6,715 nt of DNA from Myxococcales bacterium (GTDB lineage Bacteria; Myxococcota_A; Polyangia; Fen-1088), in NCBI GenBank assembly GCA_003170035.1, contig PMZX01000157.1, positions 1,701-8,415 on the forward strand, read 5' to 3'. The notes under the pieces are model-generated. The model had not been told where the DNA came from. It ran no database searches and worked only from the letters and a program-made list of their open reading frames with translations. The stretch's first letter is position 1. Every line of letters starts with the position of its first letter. Below are positions 6,015-6,715 of this stretch, one piece after another. The translations under genes were made by a program, and so were the position numbers.

Positions 6015-6715
6015 CCAACCATCGGCGCCACGCGTCTGCGGATGAACTTGCAGCGCAGGAGCCGGAACAACACTTGGGTTACATCGTACGAGCCCATCTT
6101 TGATAGCTGGATGATGTCGCGCACGGTGTTCTTTCCGTTGACGATTTCGAGCAGGACGGCTTCTTCGCGCAGCAACCGGTGGTCGTCGAACGAAGCGATC
6201 TTGTCCTCGTTGCGCACGAAAACCATGTCGAAGTTGTCAATCTCTTGTCCGATCACGCGCCACTCGTCGACCCGCCGAAGGCCCTGCATGATGAGCCCGT
6301 CGATGGGCAGGCCCAGGGTCGCTTCGCGTGCAGCCGGCGAGGGCTCGGCCGCGGGGTGGAAGGAGAAGAGTCCGTCGCCCCAGCGCAGGCCCTCGAAAAC
6401 CAAGGCGGTCGTCTGCTGTGCCATGGCCCTTCGCAGTCCCGCTTCGGTGATGAGGCCGCGGCGGCACAGATCGGCGCCCAGCAGCCCGCCACCCGGGGTG
6501 GCACGCCGTTCCTCGAGAACCTCGTCCAGCTTGGCACGCTCGATCTGTCCACCGCGCACCAGGAAATGTCCGAGCAGGAACTCATCGGCCACGCCCTGGG
6601 CGCCGGCGAAATCGATGCGGCCTTTGTTCACGCAGATCTCGATGCTGGCTTTCTTGCCTGTGAGGCGCAGCGCGCCGGAATGCTGCCGGTCTTGCAGCAA
6701 GAGCAGCACGTCGGC
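6011..6715 (-). CDS. DUF4388/PATAN-like regulatory protein (5' end outside window)
   Basis: Partial gene: the reading frame stays open to the right edge, giving 234 residues plus a TGA stop at 6011-6013. A GTG at 6707-6709 is in frame, but the DUF4388 pattern has clearly begun before it (ADVLLLLQDRQHSGALRL, then INKG-like CVNKGRIDFA), so the true start lies upstream. Visible parts: the end of an N-terminal DUF4388 (PATAN) beta/alpha domain; a helical middle, LLGHFLVRGGQIERAKLDEVLEE...LGADLCRRGLITEAGL, of the kind seen in PATAN proteins; a segment with GDGLFSFHP; and a C-terminal winged-helix-like part, LREEAVLLEIVNGKNTVRDIIQLSK. PATAN-type proteins are common in Myxococcota and near signalling genes; their biochemical role is poorly defined. 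It precedes cheW in the operon with a 4-nt overlap, so I infer a role as a scaffold, adaptor or output of this chemosensory complex. The DUF4388 call is from memory of the family pattern. Confidence 0.78.
   Translation of the reverse strand, partial: ADVLLLLQDRQHSGALRLTGKKASIEICVNKGRIDFAGAQGVADEFLLGHFLVRGGQIERAKLDEVLEERRATPGGGLLGADLCRRGLITEAGLRRAMAQQTTALVFEGLRWGDGLFSFHPAAEPSPAAREATLGLPIDGLIMQGLRRVDEWRVIGQEIDNFDMVFVRNEDKIASFDDHRLLREEAVLLEIVNGKNTVRDIIQLSKMGSYDVTQVLFRLLRCKFIRRRVAPMVG

Noticed and set aside
6707..6709. GTG as the true start of the DUF4388-like gene
   Set aside because: The residues just before and after it already lie inside the domain pattern and the frame is open to the window edge, so the gene is better treated as 5'-truncated by the window.

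Overview
The window is high-GC DNA (about two thirds G+C by eye), densely coding, with six protein genes and no RNA gene, insertion sequence or CRISPR array that I can see. A hybrid CheA carrying a receiver domain, a membrane-free chemoreceptor, a CheW and a DUF4388/PATAN-type protein in one operon is typical of Myxococcota and related former Deltaproteobacteria. I infer that origin from gene content only; there is no rRNA or other phylogenetic marker here.

Left part (1-2381), sugar-nucleotide metabolism. A UDP-glucose 6-dehydrogenase gene (minus strand, ugd) and an NDP-sugar pyrophosphorylase-like nucleotidyltransferase gene (plus strand) are divergently transcribed from a 65-bp gap. That gap contains a perfect 20-bp interrupted palindrome. 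Both products fit the supply of activated sugars (UDP-glucuronate and a second NDP-sugar) for exopolysaccharide, capsule or LPS. The nucleotidyltransferase has non-standard residues at both positions where metal-binding aspartates are expected.

Right part (2402-6715), chemosensory operon on the minus strand. In transcription order it holds a DUF4388/PATAN-like protein (5' end outside the window), a CheW-like coupling protein, a short soluble methyl-accepting chemotaxis protein, and a CheA histidine kinase with a C-terminal receiver. The first three genes overlap by exactly 4 nt (GTGA, ATGA) and the last follows after an 8-nt gap, so they almost certainly form one transcript. The layout resembles a reduced Frz system (FrzA/FrzCD/FrzE of Myxococcus xanthus): soluble receptor, CheW adaptor, CheA-receiver hybrid. 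No CheR, CheB or stand-alone CheY is visible. The most notable detail is that the receiver fused to CheA has Gly in place of the phospho-accepting Asp, while its other active-site residues are kept. This suggests a regulatory pseudo-receiver and an output that lies elsewhere.

The two parts converge, with only 20 bp between the nucleotidyltransferase and CheA stop codons. A link between the chemosensory operon and polysaccharide synthesis is therefore only a neighbourhood hint.
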